The position numbers and the translations under genes were made by a program. Below, piece after piece: positions 39,658-48,494 of a DNA stretch of 64,000 nucleotides. The stretch is from positions 1,674,001 through 1,738,000 of the forward strand of contig CAVUHC010000008.1 in NCBI GenBank assembly GCA_963741135.1, in the 5' to 3' direction. Source of the stretch: Gp6-AA40 sp963741135. Lineage in GTDB: Bacteria; Acidobacteriota; Vicinamibacteria; Vicinamibacterales; UBA2999. Numbering within the stretch: position 1 is the stretch's first letter; each line of letters opens with the position of its first letter. The notes under the pieces were generated by a model, which saw only the letters and a list, made by a program, of their open reading frames with translations, was not told where the DNA came from and ran no database searches.

Positions 39658-41235
39658 ATGTCCGCTCGATCAACACCGCCTGCGGTGCGCAACGTGCTGC
39701 GCGTGGCGCTCCTTGCCTTGTGCATGAATGCGGGCACACACGCGCAAGCGCCCAGTCCTGATGAGGTCATTCGCCAGCTCGCGCAGTCTGCTGACGACTC
39801 GTGCCAATACGCGAGAGACGGCGCGTGTGACGAACCAGACTTGTGCACCCCGGGCACCGATGTCACGGACTGCAGAAATCCTCTGCCTTCCGGGTCTTCC
39901 GACGACTTTGAAGAGGAAGGGACGTCGAGTTTCGCCGCCTCCGTTGTCAGCACGTCTGTGACCCTTCTATTCGGAGCCTTGATGCTGGTTCTGATGAGAC
40001 ACAAGGTCGTCGTGGCCAAGGCGTCACGCGTCGTGCCCTCGGTCACGATGGTCCCTCGGTCTGGCGACACAAGCGTCGGGCGTGCGCAGGCGGTTCGAGA
40101 CACGGTTCACGATGCATTTGCAAACGTCTGCAAAGCGGAGGGAATTCGCGCGGAACTCTTCAAGTCTCCGCCGCTCGAGAGCGAAATCTGGACGAGAGTG
40201 GAGATCGATCAGCCCACCCCTGGTCGCCCTGGCTACTCGAGCCAGGCCGCCGCCGTTATCACCATCGTACCGCGGGAGTTCCACCGTTTCGATCCCGAGA
40301 TGGTCCTCACATTCGCGACCAACGAAGGCCGTGAAAAAAAATACGATCACATCATCGAGCTCGGCCCCGAGGCGATCCGGAGTACGTGTGTGTACCTCGC
40401 CGGCCAGACAACCCGCCTCTGGGTGAAGCCGCAACGTGCGCGGAAATGGCCGTTTCAACTCTGGCGTCCGCGAAACAAGCTGACCGGCGTCAAGGAACTG
40501 CGGTGGCTCACCGGCGTCGCGACGGCTATTCGGGGTTTCTGGTGGTGGATCACCCGCGATGACCGGGGACGTATGCTCAGCGTGTCGACCGGCAAGCCCA
40601 GGGACGAGCCGCGGCGCCTTATTCGTCTCGACTCGTGGCAGGCGGTGATCCGCGACATCGCCGGCAAGACTCCGGAAATCCGGCAGGAGATCCTGCAGTC
40701 ACTCAAAGGCGAGGCCGAGGGAGGCGGACGCGCGTCTCCGGGAATCGCAATGGGTCAACGCGCACGGATTGGCGATGAGGACATCTCCTACCACGGGATA
40801 GATGGCCGTGTGCAGAGACGGCAGATCGTGGCGCAACTTGGCCGCGGCATCGTCTTCGTGCACGTGTATTCGTACGGGAACGATCTGTACGTGGGCTGGG
40901 ATGCGCACGTGAATGCGGGCACGTGGGCACAGAAGTCGGTGGGTATCGGCGTCGATCCGGAATCCGGTCGTCTGACTCGTGCCCTCGCTGTCTCATCGTC
41001 GTGGCACTCCCCGAACGAATACGACGTCACAGACGCGAATTTCCTCCTCGAATGGGTGCATGTGGTGTTGATGCGCATCATCAAGGACGTGATGCGCATA
41101 CACGAAATCGACCAGGAGATTGATTTCGAGATCGTGCGGGAGAGTCGCCAGAGTGCGCTGGATCGCAAGGAGCCCACCGAAGCAGCGCGCGGCAAGGGCA
41201 AGGGGCTGCTGAACCGGCTGCGACGAACGTCCTGA
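39658..41235 (+). CDS. Exported, membrane-anchored protein with Cys-rich motif, hypothetical
   Basis: ATG 39658 follows gaaggaaat and opens a signal peptide (MSARSTPPAVRNVLRVALLA, cleavage after THA). The mature start has a Cys-rich unit CQYARDGACDEPDLC and DVTDC, a pattern found in exported proteins with a DG-C-D-E-P signature. A Ser/Glu linker and one span (SVTLLFGALMLVLMRH, about 105-120) lead to a ~400-residue soluble part facing the cytoplasm. It contains QAVRDTVHDAFANVCKAEGI, YDHIIELGPEAIRSTCVYLA, GRGIVFVHVYSYGNDLYVGW and a charged tail. No enzyme motif recognised. Ten bases before the TIR gene, so probably co-transcribed; it could be the membrane sensor for that protein. Confidence 0.78.
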   Translation: MSARSTPPAVRNVLRVALLALCMNAGTHAQAPSPDEVIRQLAQSADDSCQYARDGACDEPDLCTPGTDVTDCRNPLPSGSSDDFEEEGTSSFAASVVSTSVTLLFGALMLVLMRHKVVVAKASRVVPSVTMVPRSGDTSVGRAQAVRDTVHDAFANVCKAEGIRAELFKSPPLESEIWTRVEIDQPTPGRPGYSSQAAAVITIVPREFHRFDPEMVLTFATNEGREKKYDHIIELGPEAIRSTCVYLAGQTTRLWVKPQRARKWPFQLWRPRNKLTGVKELRWLTGVATAIRGFWWWITRDDRGRMLSVSTGKPRDEPRRLIRLDSWQAVIRDIAGKTPEIRQEILQSLKGEAEGGGRASPGIAMGQRARIGDEDISYHGIDGRVQRRQIVAQLGRGIVFVHVYSYGNDLYVGWDAHVNAGTWAQKSVGIGVDPESGRLTRALAVSSSWHSPNEYDVTDANFLLEWVHVVLMRIIKDVMRIHEIDQEIDFEIVRESRQSALDRKEPTEAARGKGKGLLNRLRRTS

Positions 41236-41245
41236 GCCCCTTGGC

Positions 41246-42625
41246 GTGTACCTGGCCCGCTTTTCCGACGGTTCCGCTGATTTCGTCCAGGGCTTGGTAC
41301 GTCTGCGTTACCTCGCGCCATTGCACGGCGACAACTGGAGTGAGTGCGCAGAGCGGCTCACCGGCGTCGTGGGTGGACTGGTCGAACTGGAATCCGCACG
41401 TGTCGCGCTACGGGTGAACCTCCCCACTCGGGGCGCGCCCGAAGCCCTCTACTCCGTGCTTGCGCCCGCCTCCAAGGAACCGGCGCTGCGCCATGTCCTT
41501 GCGGCATTCACACGCCTCGATCGCATCAGCCCGGGTTCGATCGCCCTTCCGCTGGCCCGTGAAACCTTCGACGAATGGGCCTTCACCTTCCCTCCCCTGC
41601 AGGCCAACGTCAACAGCTGCGGCATGCGCGCGGGCAGCATCTGGTTCGCGTGCAACTTCAGGGTGCGGTCTCTGTTGACTCGTGTCCTTAGAGAAGCGGC
41701 GGCGCTCGGCTATTCGTTCGGCTATCAGGTTCAGGTACAGCGGTTCTCCGCCCGCAGGGATCAGATCAGGGAGGCACGCATCAACGCTGAGCACGCCGCT
41801 GATTTGCCGGGCATCTCCACAGAACTCGTCGAAGCCCAGAAGGCTCTCGCGGTGGGGTTGAGCACGGCGATCGCCGTCCACGAAGAATTTGTCGGCGTCG
41901 CTGATCCGGAAGCCGCCGAGTGGCTGACTGCCTTTGTTCGCCGGTCGTTTCGCGCGGGTTTCCCCGATCTCCGTGTCGAACCGCCGGACCTCCTGCTGAA
42001 AAGAGACCGCTACTCCGATGTGGTGGCCGCCGGTGTCTTTCGCAGTGCCAGCGAGGATTTCGGCGTCGATGAGCTCTGCTCGAACGCCCTGCAGCCGAAA
42101 GAAATTCTGGACGTGTTGACGTGGTGGCCGTCCGCTCTTGACTTTCCGCTTCCTGCTGCTGACGAGGGGGTGCTTGACAGGCCAATCGCGACGACGGGTC
42201 CGCTGCCGTCCCAGCCGCCCGATATGCCCGGTAACTACATCTTCATCAGCTATCAGCATGGAGACTCAGCGAAAGTACTTCCGCTGATCCAGCTACTGCA
42301 GGGCTGGGGTGTGCCTGTGTGGTACGACCGCAACATCCCTGGCGCCGTTGAATGGGACGCATGGCTCGAAGATCGCCTTTCAGCGGCGTCGCTGGTTCTG
42401 TTGTGTCTCAGTCCGGGAGCGGTGGGCTCGCGTTACGTGCGAAGAGAAGTCAAATACGCGGACGCACTCGGCAAACCCGTGCTGGCCGTCAAGCTGGAAG
42501 ACACTGAGCTTGCTCACGGTTTCGCCATGCTCCTCACGCAATACCAGATGCTGGACACACGAACGCCGGGATTTGCCTACGATCTCGAGCGCTCGGTTCT
42601 TCTGCACCTCAAGAGGTCGACGTAG
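41246..42625 (+). CDS. TIR-domain protein with a large unrecognised N-terminal region
   Basis: Start is a GTG ten bases after the previous stop (MYLARFSDGSADFVQGLVRL). Residues 1-~325 carry no domain I recognise but share the same style as the partner gene. The C-terminal ~130 residues form a TIR domain: NYIFISYQHGDSAKVLPLI, GWGVPVWYDRNIPGAVEWD, WLEDRLSAASLVLLCLSPGA, RREVKYADALGKPVLAV. The Glu in WLEDRL (about residue 375) aligns with the catalytic Glu of NAD-cleaving TIR proteins such as SARM1 (FEDKL). Bacterial TIR proteins cleave NAD in antiphage defence or act as adaptors. Here NADase activity is plausible, not shown. Tight spacing to the membrane protein upstream supports a two-gene unit. 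Confidence 0.85.
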   Translation: MYLARFSDGSADFVQGLVRLRYLAPLHGDNWSECAERLTGVVGGLVELESARVALRVNLPTRGAPEALYSVLAPASKEPALRHVLAAFTRLDRISPGSIALPLARETFDEWAFTFPPLQANVNSCGMRAGSIWFACNFRVRSLLTRVLREAAALGYSFGYQVQVQRFSARRDQIREARINAEHAADLPGISTELVEAQKALAVGLSTAIAVHEEFVGVADPEAAEWLTAFVRRSFRAGFPDLRVEPPDLLLKRDRYSDVVAAGVFRSASEDFGVDELCSNALQPKEILDVLTWWPSALDFPLPAADEGVLDRPIATTGPLPSQPPDMPGNYIFISYQHGDSAKVLPLIQLLQGWGVPVWYDRNIPGAVEWDAWLEDRLSAASLVLLCLSPGAVGSRYVRREVKYADALGKPVLAVKLEDTELAHGFAMLLTQYQMLDTRTPGFAYDLERSVLLHLKRST

Positions 42626-42684
42626 TTCAGATCACGATGTTCGAATTCCTGGGCACTATCGTTGACTACTGTTGAACCTCGTCC

Positions 42685-42713
42685 TTGACGTTCGCGCATG
42701 GCAGCGTTAGGCT
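42685..42713 (+). promoter_or_regulatory. Candidate sigma-70-type promoter before the zinc-ribbon gene
   Basis: TTGACG (42685-42690) and TAGGCT (42708-42713) are 17 bases apart. The -35 box is near consensus and the -10 box weak. It is about 110 bases before the ATG of the next gene. Confidence 0.3.
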
Positions 42714-42824
42714 CCCTCTCGTCGATCACCTCACCTGACGCGTCGGCTCGGGTCGAGGCCGGCACTCTGTCCCTCAAGGCGGTGTCCCTCACGTCGGTCG
42801 CAGGCGTGCTCTTGGAGGAACGCG

Positions 42825-44252
42825 ATGCCACTTTGCTCTTCTTGTGGCTCTGAATCCGCTAGTGGGAACAAGTTCTGCGGTTCCTGCGGCGCCGTGCTGC
42901 CAGCTCCCGAGCCCGAGCCTCACTCCTCCAGCCAGCCAATCCCCGAGGCTTCGGCGTGGACACCAGGCTCACAATCACAGAAGCCGCAGCGCGAACGAGC
43001 CGGGATTAACGCTGGCGTCGTCGCTGCCGGCGCAGTCGGCGTGCTCCTCATTCTGGGTGGGATCGCATGGTTCATGTGGCCAGCAGGATCGAGCTCGGGA
43101 CCGGATCCGAAGTTACTTCTCTCCCGCCTGACGTCCGAGCTACCCGCGTACATCAAGCTGACCGGTTTCCAGGTGACCACCGTAGATCGTGGCAACGAGG
43201 CAACCCCTGTCGTCAGAACACGATTCCAGGCCCGGCTCGTGGCCAGAGCCGACACGTTCGTTGAAACGGGCAAAGAGGGGGACATTGTCCTTCTCGCCCC
43301 TCGGCTGTCTACGGGCGCTATTCAGCCAGTTACAGGCAGCGCGCTTTCCAGACTGAACGCCGGCGCGTGGCAGACCGAATTCTCGCTCGATGACAACGCT
43401 ATCGCTCGCTTCGGCACGCCGCGCGAGTTCTATACAGGGACGCGAGTCCTGGTCGTGGGTTCCGCCGAAGAACTCGCGTACCGCGAAGACCAGCGACGCG
43501 TTTCCGATGAGGCGAAGGCCCTGGAAGCCCAACGGCTCGAGGCCCAGCTCGCCGCCGAGGAACGGCGACGCGAGGAAGCACGACTCCAGGTCGAGCGAGC
43601 TCGTGCTGCCGCCGCGGAAGCCGAACGGGAGCGGCGCCAGAGCGAAAGACAGCGTGCTGAAGCGGATGCGCTGCGGGGCCGGCAGGCAGAAGATCGCAGG
43701 GCTGCCGAGGCAGCGCAGCTCGAAGAGCGCAAGCGCCAGGTCGCCGAAGCAGCCACGATGGTCGAGATTCCGGTCGGGACTGAGCTCGACGTGCGATTGA
43801 CGAGTCGACTCAATTCGGGGACGGCTTCGGTTGAAGATCGCTTTGAAGCCGTGACAGTGGAGGCGTTCAGCCTGAACGAGCGTGCCGTTATTCCTGCGGG
43901 ATCCGTTCTTCGGGGCGTTGTGTCGTCAGTGGAACCAGCAACTCGGACAAACCGCACCTCGAAACTCACGATCAGCTTCGACCAGCTCACCATCGACTCG
44001 AGGTCGTATCAGATTCGTGGAAGCGTCCAGGAGATAAAGGGACGTGGTCTCAAGGGAGAGACCGGCCGCATCGCCGTGGGCAGTGCGATAGGTGCAATCC
44101 TCGGCGGCATTCTGGGCGGAGGAAAGGGCGCGATCGCTGGCGTGTTGATGGGCGGTGGCGGCACGGTGGCCGCGACGGAGGGAAAGCAAGTTGACGTCCC
44201 AGAGGGCTCGATCCTCCGCGTCCGGTTCGACACGCCTGTGCGTGTCAGGTGA
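42825..44252 (+). CDS. Zinc-ribbon membrane protein with coiled coil and TrbI/VirB10-like C-terminal domain
   Basis: ATG 42825 follows a GGAGGAA site. The N-terminus is a double-CxxC zinc ribbon (MPLCSSCGSESASGNKFCGS). A Pro-rich linker and one span (GVVAAGAVGVLLILGGIAWF, about 66-86) come next, then a domain of about 130 residues. A coiled coil rich in Arg, Glu and Ala spans roughly 230-310. The end is VEIPVGTELDVRLTSRLNSG, AVIPAGSVLRGVVSSV and LTISFDQLTI, typical of the TrbI-like beta fold, with a glycine zipper (AIGAILGGILGGGKGAIAGV). Probably an inner-membrane protein with its zinc ribbon in the cytoplasm. Function unknown; placed between the TIR and kinase genes. Confidence 0.8.
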   Translation: MPLCSSCGSESASGNKFCGSCGAVLPAPEPEPHSSSQPIPEASAWTPGSQSQKPQRERAGINAGVVAAGAVGVLLILGGIAWFMWPAGSSSGPDPKLLLSRLTSELPAYIKLTGFQVTTVDRGNEATPVVRTRFQARLVARADTFVETGKEGDIVLLAPRLSTGAIQPVTGSALSRLNAGAWQTEFSLDDNAIARFGTPREFYTGTRVLVVGSAEELAYREDQRRVSDEAKALEAQRLEAQLAAEERRREEARLQVERARAAAAEAERERRQSERQRAEADALRGRQAEDRRAAEAAQLEERKRQVAEAATMVEIPVGTELDVRLTSRLNSGTASVEDRFEAVTVEAFSLNERAVIPAGSVLRGVVSSVEPATRTNRTSKLTISFDQLTIDSRSYQIRGSVQEIKGRGLKGETGRIAVGSAIGAILGGILGGGKGAIAGVLMGGGGTVAATEGKQVDVPEGSILRVRFDTPVRVR

Positions 44253-44353
44253 CTTTGGCGCACTCTGAATCCATCCATCGGCTGACATCCGTGGAGCTGA
44301 CCTCGGGCTTCCAATCGAATAGAGTCGCCATTAAAGCCGCTCGCACCATAACT

Positions 44354-44371
44354 AGCTGAGTCCACTCAGCT
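44354..44371. promoter_or_regulatory. Perfect inverted repeat before the Ser/Thr kinase gene
   Basis: AGCTGAGT and ACTCAGCT are separated by CC. There is no T-run, and a TATGAT box at 44400-44405 lies just downstream. So it could be an operator for the kinase gene rather than a terminator of the gene before it. Confidence 0.4.
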
Positions 44372-44428
44372 TGCGGTGTCTGATGATCGCTGACGGCGTT
44401 ATGATAGCGGTCTCCAGGTTGAACCGGT

Positions 44429-46927
44429 TTGACGAATCACCCACTGAAGTTCGACAAGTACGAAGTCATCAGGCGCCTGGGCCGCGGCGGCATGGGGACC
44501 GTGTATCTGGCTCGCGACCCGGACCTCAATCGCTCGGTCGCCATCAAGGTTCTGCGCGACGCGTTGCTTGACGAGGAGTTGCTCCAGCGGTTCCTGCGTG
44601 AAGCGAGAGCCGCCGCAGGCCTGCGCCACGAAAACCTTGTCACCGTGTACGAAGTCGGCCAGCACGAGCACCAGCCGTTCATGGCGATGGAGTACGTCGA
44701 TGGCAGATCCTTCGAGGAAATCATCAGAGGCCGGCAGCCGCTGACGCTCGCCGAAAAACTGTTCCACATCGAACAGGTGTGCGCCGGTCTCTACCACGCT
44801 CACTGTGCGGGGATCGTTCATCGGGATATCAAGCCGGCCAATCTGATGGTCGATCATCGCGGTGTGGTTCGCATCGTGGATTTCGGAATCGCGCGAGTCG
44901 AAGGATCCGGGATGACCATGGACGGCGCGATGATGGGCACGCTCAACTACATGTCGCCGGAGCAACTCCTCGGCCTCCCGGTTGACTACCGCAGCGATAT
45001 GTTCTCCGTCGGGGCGGTCGCTTATGAGCTGCTCTCGTATCAGCAGGCATTCAGCCGGACATTGGACAACGCATCCCGGCACGGACATTCGGAGGAGGGT
45101 CCCGTCCCGCTGTCCGAACTCTGCGCGAACATGCCAGCCGGCCTGGAATCGATCGTCATGCGCGCGCTGGCCAGGCGGCCGGAGGATCGGTTCGCCAGCC
45201 TCGAAGAAACACGTATCGCGCTCCGGGAGGTTCGCCGCTCGATAGATCCGCAGCTCGAGCTCGAACCGGTCGCGACCCGGTTGATCAGCAGAGCGCCCAA
45301 CGCACCGGAGTCGTCGGCCTCCGCTCGCAAGGAGCTGCTCGAACGCCGCGCGCGCCAGATCGCGACGCACAAGAATGCGGCTCGCCGATCGTACGCGGCG
45401 CAGGATCTCGAGGGCGCGATCGCCGCCTGCGAGGACGCGCTGATGCTCGATCCCGCCGATCGGGAAGCGCTGCAGCTGCTCGGCGAGCTTCAGCGGGCGA
45501 AAGAGCATCGGGATCGGGAGTCACGGGAAAGACACGATCGGGAACGGATGGCTCGACAGCAGCTCGTCGACGCCGAGCTGAAGCTCTCGCAGGGAGACAT
45601 CGCCGGCACGCTCGGACTGATTCAACAGACACTCGCTGTCGATCCGGACAATTCAGCCGCCCTTGCTCTGCTGTCGCGCGTCGAGGGCGTAGGAACGAGC
45701 GCGAATCCGGTCGCGTCGACGGTGCTGCGCCGTGACGTCCGAGTCGAACCCTCCCGGCACACTTCGCGATTGACGTCCGTTCGGGAGGAGCGTCCGACAG
45801 GCGGGTACTCGCGACGGCGTATCGTCATTGGCGCATCGATCACCGCGTTCATCGTCGTTGCGGTTGTCGCCACGACCTTCTGGTTGACCCGCGATCAACC
45901 TTCGTCGGACACGTCGCGGCCATTGGCAACCGGCGCCAGTTCACCTGCTCCCGCGCCGGTTGTCGTTACACCGGAAACCGTCCCCGCGGCCCCCCCAACC
46001 GCCATAAGCAACGCCGATACGTTGCTGCAGGACCGGTTGAATCGGATCACTGCCGCTCGTGAGCAGGGGAACCTGGCCCTTGCGCTCAGGCTTGTCGATT
46101 CCGAGCTGGCTACGACGCACGATGATGGCGTTACACAGCTTGCGCGAATGATCGCGCAGGATGCAATTGGAGGCATGGATACCGCTGAGGGCACGGCGCT
46201 CGGTCAGAGGGCGCAAGAGCTCTCGCCGCAGAGCATGGCTACCGCCAATCAGCGCAAGACTCGCGCCCGGCAGGCTTTCAGCAAGAGCGATTTTGTCGAA
46301 GCGGGTACACAAGCCCTTGATGCGACCAGGTTTTACGAACGAGCGAGGGGCGAGGCGAGAGCCGCATCAGCCTCGAGCAATCGGCCGTCGTCTCCCGAGC
46401 CGGTAAACCCGCCGGCTCCGCCGATCGCCGCCAGTGAGCCAACGATTCGTCCAGCGCCAAATATCCCGGCGACCGCTCCAGCAGTGTCACCCGCGGCCGC
46501 GCCTCCGATCATTAGTGCGGCGCCTACCGCCCCGGTTGTGACCGCGCCGCCGAGCGCGGAAGATCGCGAGCGCCCGGAAATTCTTCGGGCACTGAACAGA
46601 TATCAGAGCGCATTCAAAGGACGGAGCCTTGACGCGCTTGTCGAGGTTTATCCCAAGCTGCCCAGGGAGTCAAAGCAGAAGCTTGACCGGGCCTTCAAGC
46701 GGGACTGTCGTGACTACGACGTGACGTTCGGCGGCACTCCGACGGTGGCGATTGTCAAGGACGACCCCACATCCGCGACCGTGACTGTTCTAACGACGTA
46801 CACCTGCCAGCCCAAGACGAGGCAACAGGCGCAGCCTGAGTCGATGCAGGAGGTTTTCGCGCTCCGCAAATGGGGCGACGTGTGGCAGATTGATACGATT
46901 TACACGAACACGACGCGACAACGATAA
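44429..46927 (+). CDS. Membrane-spanning Ser/Thr protein kinase (PknB-like) with periplasmic NTF2-like tail
   Basis: Starts at a TTG (MTNHPLKFDKYEVIRRLGRG), the only start before the glycine loop. Kinase motifs: LGRGGMGTVYLA, VAIKVL (Lys40), GIVHRDIKPANLMV (Asp133), DFGIAR (Asp151) and MSPEQ. Residues 300-420 form TPR-like helices (RRSYAAQDLEGAIAACEDAL, QGDIAGTLGLIQQTLAVDPD). One span lies at 465-487 (RIVIGASITAFIVVAVVATT). A Pro/Ala linker and a C-terminal domain follow (RALNRYQSAFKGRSLDALVE, MQEVFALRKWGDVWQIDTIY) resembling SnoaL/NTF2 folds. It would phosphorylate cytoplasmic proteins in response to an envelope signal. The same architecture appears in the larger kinase at 53089-57243. 832 residues, intact. 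Confidence 0.95.
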   Translation: MTNHPLKFDKYEVIRRLGRGGMGTVYLARDPDLNRSVAIKVLRDALLDEELLQRFLREARAAAGLRHENLVTVYEVGQHEHQPFMAMEYVDGRSFEEIIRGRQPLTLAEKLFHIEQVCAGLYHAHCAGIVHRDIKPANLMVDHRGVVRIVDFGIARVEGSGMTMDGAMMGTLNYMSPEQLLGLPVDYRSDMFSVGAVAYELLSYQQAFSRTLDNASRHGHSEEGPVPLSELCANMPAGLESIVMRALARRPEDRFASLEETRIALREVRRSIDPQLELEPVATRLISRAPNAPESSASARKELLERRARQIATHKNAARRSYAAQDLEGAIAACEDALMLDPADREALQLLGELQRAKEHRDRESRERHDRERMARQQLVDAELKLSQGDIAGTLGLIQQTLAVDPDNSAALALLSRVEGVGTSANPVASTVLRRDVRVEPSRHTSRLTSVREERPTGGYSRRRIVIGASITAFIVVAVVATTFWLTRDQPSSDTSRPLATGASSPAPAPVVVTPETVPAAPPTAISNADTLLQDRLNRITAAREQGNLALALRLVDSELATTHDDGVTQLARMIAQDAIGGMDTAEGTALGQRAQELSPQSMATANQRKTRARQAFSKSDFVEAGTQALDATRFYERARGEARAASASSNRPSSPEPVNPPAPPIAASEPTIRPAPNIPATAPAVSPAAAPPIISAAPTAPVVTAPPSAEDRERPEILRALNRYQSAFKGRSLDALVEVYPKLPRESKQKLDRAFKRDCRDYDVTFGGTPTVAIVKDDPTSATVTVLTTYTCQPKTRQQAQPESMQEVFALRKWGDVWQIDTIYTNTTRQR

Positions 46928-46948
46928 ACGAGAGTTGATTGCGACTCC

Positions 46949-47827
46949 TCAGGGAGCGAATGTCACAAGGGGCGTCCCGACTCTGAAGCGATTGCCATTC
47001 GCGTCAGCGCCGCTGAAGAACGCCTGATAGGTGCCTGGCATCGAACTGCACGCCTCGTACGATCGCCGCGTGCCGCCCTTCATTTCCCTGAATGGCATAT
47101 CTGGCGTAGAGGATGTGAGCGCACCGAAGTTGCGGCGCTCCTCCACGAGGAAGCTCGAATCGAACGTCACATCGATTCCCGTCGTTTCCGCCATGTCCAC
47201 GGTGAACCGGTAGCCGGCGCCCCCTGCGGGGCACGTGGTACGGAGAACCGTGGCCCCGCCCACGACGGTTATGATCACGCTGGCGCGACCGGCAAAGTCT
47301 CCAGGCACCGGGCTCACGGCGACAGCTTGCGCCGCTGAGCTCGCCGAGAGACCCGGGCAGTTGTCATACGTAATCGAACTCGCAGTCCAGGACATGTTGC
47401 GTCCGGACAGTGTGCCGGTGACCTGGCCCCGACCCTCGCATGTCACCGCGGTGCCATTGACTTGCCGGGCCTGCGTCGCCACGAAGATCGTTGCGAGGAA
47501 GCTTCCCGCCGCGAGATCTCCAGTGAGGACTCCCTGGACAGTCCCGCTGCTCTCCGCGGATTCGAAGCGGCCTGTGATCTGGTCGACCTGTCGGAGGACC
47601 ATCGACAGATTGAAAGTCTGAGACCCTTCCGAGATCGTGAAGGCTCCCCCAACGCGACGATAGGTAATCGCTCCGTTGTATCGACCTGCTCCCCCGCCGA
47701 CCAAAATCGAACTGGGCGCCCCCGGCAACGTTCCCGGGCTGCACGCAGCCGCTCCTGTCATGACAGCCGCTGCAAGTGCAAGTCGAAAAGCGACGGTCTT
47801 TGCCGAGCTCGCGATATTGGTGCCCAT
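46949..47827 (-). CDS. Hypothetical lipoprotein
   Basis: ATG 47827 lies two bases after the stop of the preceding gene. The 292-residue product has a lipoprotein signal (LALAAAVMTGAAACSPG) and an all-beta body with GRYNGAITYRRVGGAFTISE and RFESAESSGTVQGVLTGDLA. This pattern is common in exported Acidobacteria-type lipoproteins, and two or more Cys pairs are probable. No function can be assigned. Last of a four-gene operon of exported proteins. Confidence 0.75.
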   Translation of the reverse strand: MGTNIASSAKTVAFRLALAAAVMTGAAACSPGTLPGAPSSILVGGGAGRYNGAITYRRVGGAFTISEGSQTFNLSMVLRQVDQITGRFESAESSGTVQGVLTGDLAAGSFLATIFVATQARQVNGTAVTCEGRGQVTGTLSGRNMSWTASSITYDNCPGLSASSAAQAVAVSPVPGDFAGRASVIITVVGGATVLRTTCPAGGAGYRFTVDMAETTGIDVTFDSSFLVEERRNFGALTSSTPDMPFREMKGGTRRSYEACSSMPGTYQAFFSGADANGNRFRVGTPLVTFAP

Positions 47828-47829
47828 CA

Positions 47830-48492
47830 CTATCGATCCTGTCCGAGAAGATATGAAAACGATACGCTGACGACCTGAATGCCGGGCATGTTGAACCCGC
47901 CGCTGACCCGCACCTTGAGCCGCTCACCGACCAATGCTGCTGCCGCCAATTCGGCGCGTCCAAGGGGAATCCAGTCGATTTGCCGCCCTGCCACGATAAA
48001 CGCGTCGGGGAACGGAAGCGTGAAGCTTGTCGGGGCTGTGCCTTGATATGTGCCGGTCACAAAACCACGAAGCTGCGCGACACCGCCCCCGAGGTTCACA
48101 CCTATTTGCAGATGGGTTCCCGCACGGGCGAGCGGAAAGAACCGGTGGACTTCAACGCCAATCAACTCCGCGTCCTGCGCAACCACGCTGAGTACGCTAT
48201 TTGTGCCGTCGACCTCCAGTGTCGAGGTCTTTGCAAGCCGCTTGTGGATCAGCGATACGCCCCACTCGCCACCAAGGGTGGTCCCGCGTATCACGCCGAT
48301 ACGAAACTCCGGTCCTTTCACATCGAGTGTCTGGGCGTCGAACAGGCCGGCCAGTAGCGACCCGGGAACGGTCCATTGAGGACTGAACCCCGCGGTAATA
48401 CCCCACGAGGTGTCATCAATCTGCGCCTGCGCGGCGGTCGGTGACAGGAGAAGCGTTGCAAGGAACAGGGCCGCCGCACATCGCTGGCTCAT
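47830..48492 (-). CDS. Small outer-membrane beta-barrel protein, hypothetical
   Basis: ATG 48492 follows the previous stop by two bases. The 220-residue product has a signal peptide (MSQRCAAALFLATLLLSPTA, cleavage after AQA). Alternating amphipathic strands follow (GEWGVSLIHKRLAKTSTLEV, GTHLQIGVNLGGGVAQLRGF), ending in VVSVSFSYLL. Fits an 8-10-stranded barrel. Translationally close to the transporter upstream and the lipoprotein downstream, so likely part of one envelope complex. Confidence 0.7.
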   Translation of the reverse strand: MSQRCAAALFLATLLLSPTAAQAQIDDTSWGITAGFSPQWTVPGSLLAGLFDAQTLDVKGPEFRIGVIRGTTLGGEWGVSLIHKRLAKTSTLEVDGTNSVLSVVAQDAELIGVEVHRFFPLARAGTHLQIGVNLGGGVAQLRGFVTGTYQGTAPTSFTLPFPDAFIVAGRQIDWIPLGRAELAAAALVGERLKVRVSGGFNMPGIQVVSVSFSYLLGQDR

Positions 48493-48494
48493 GA

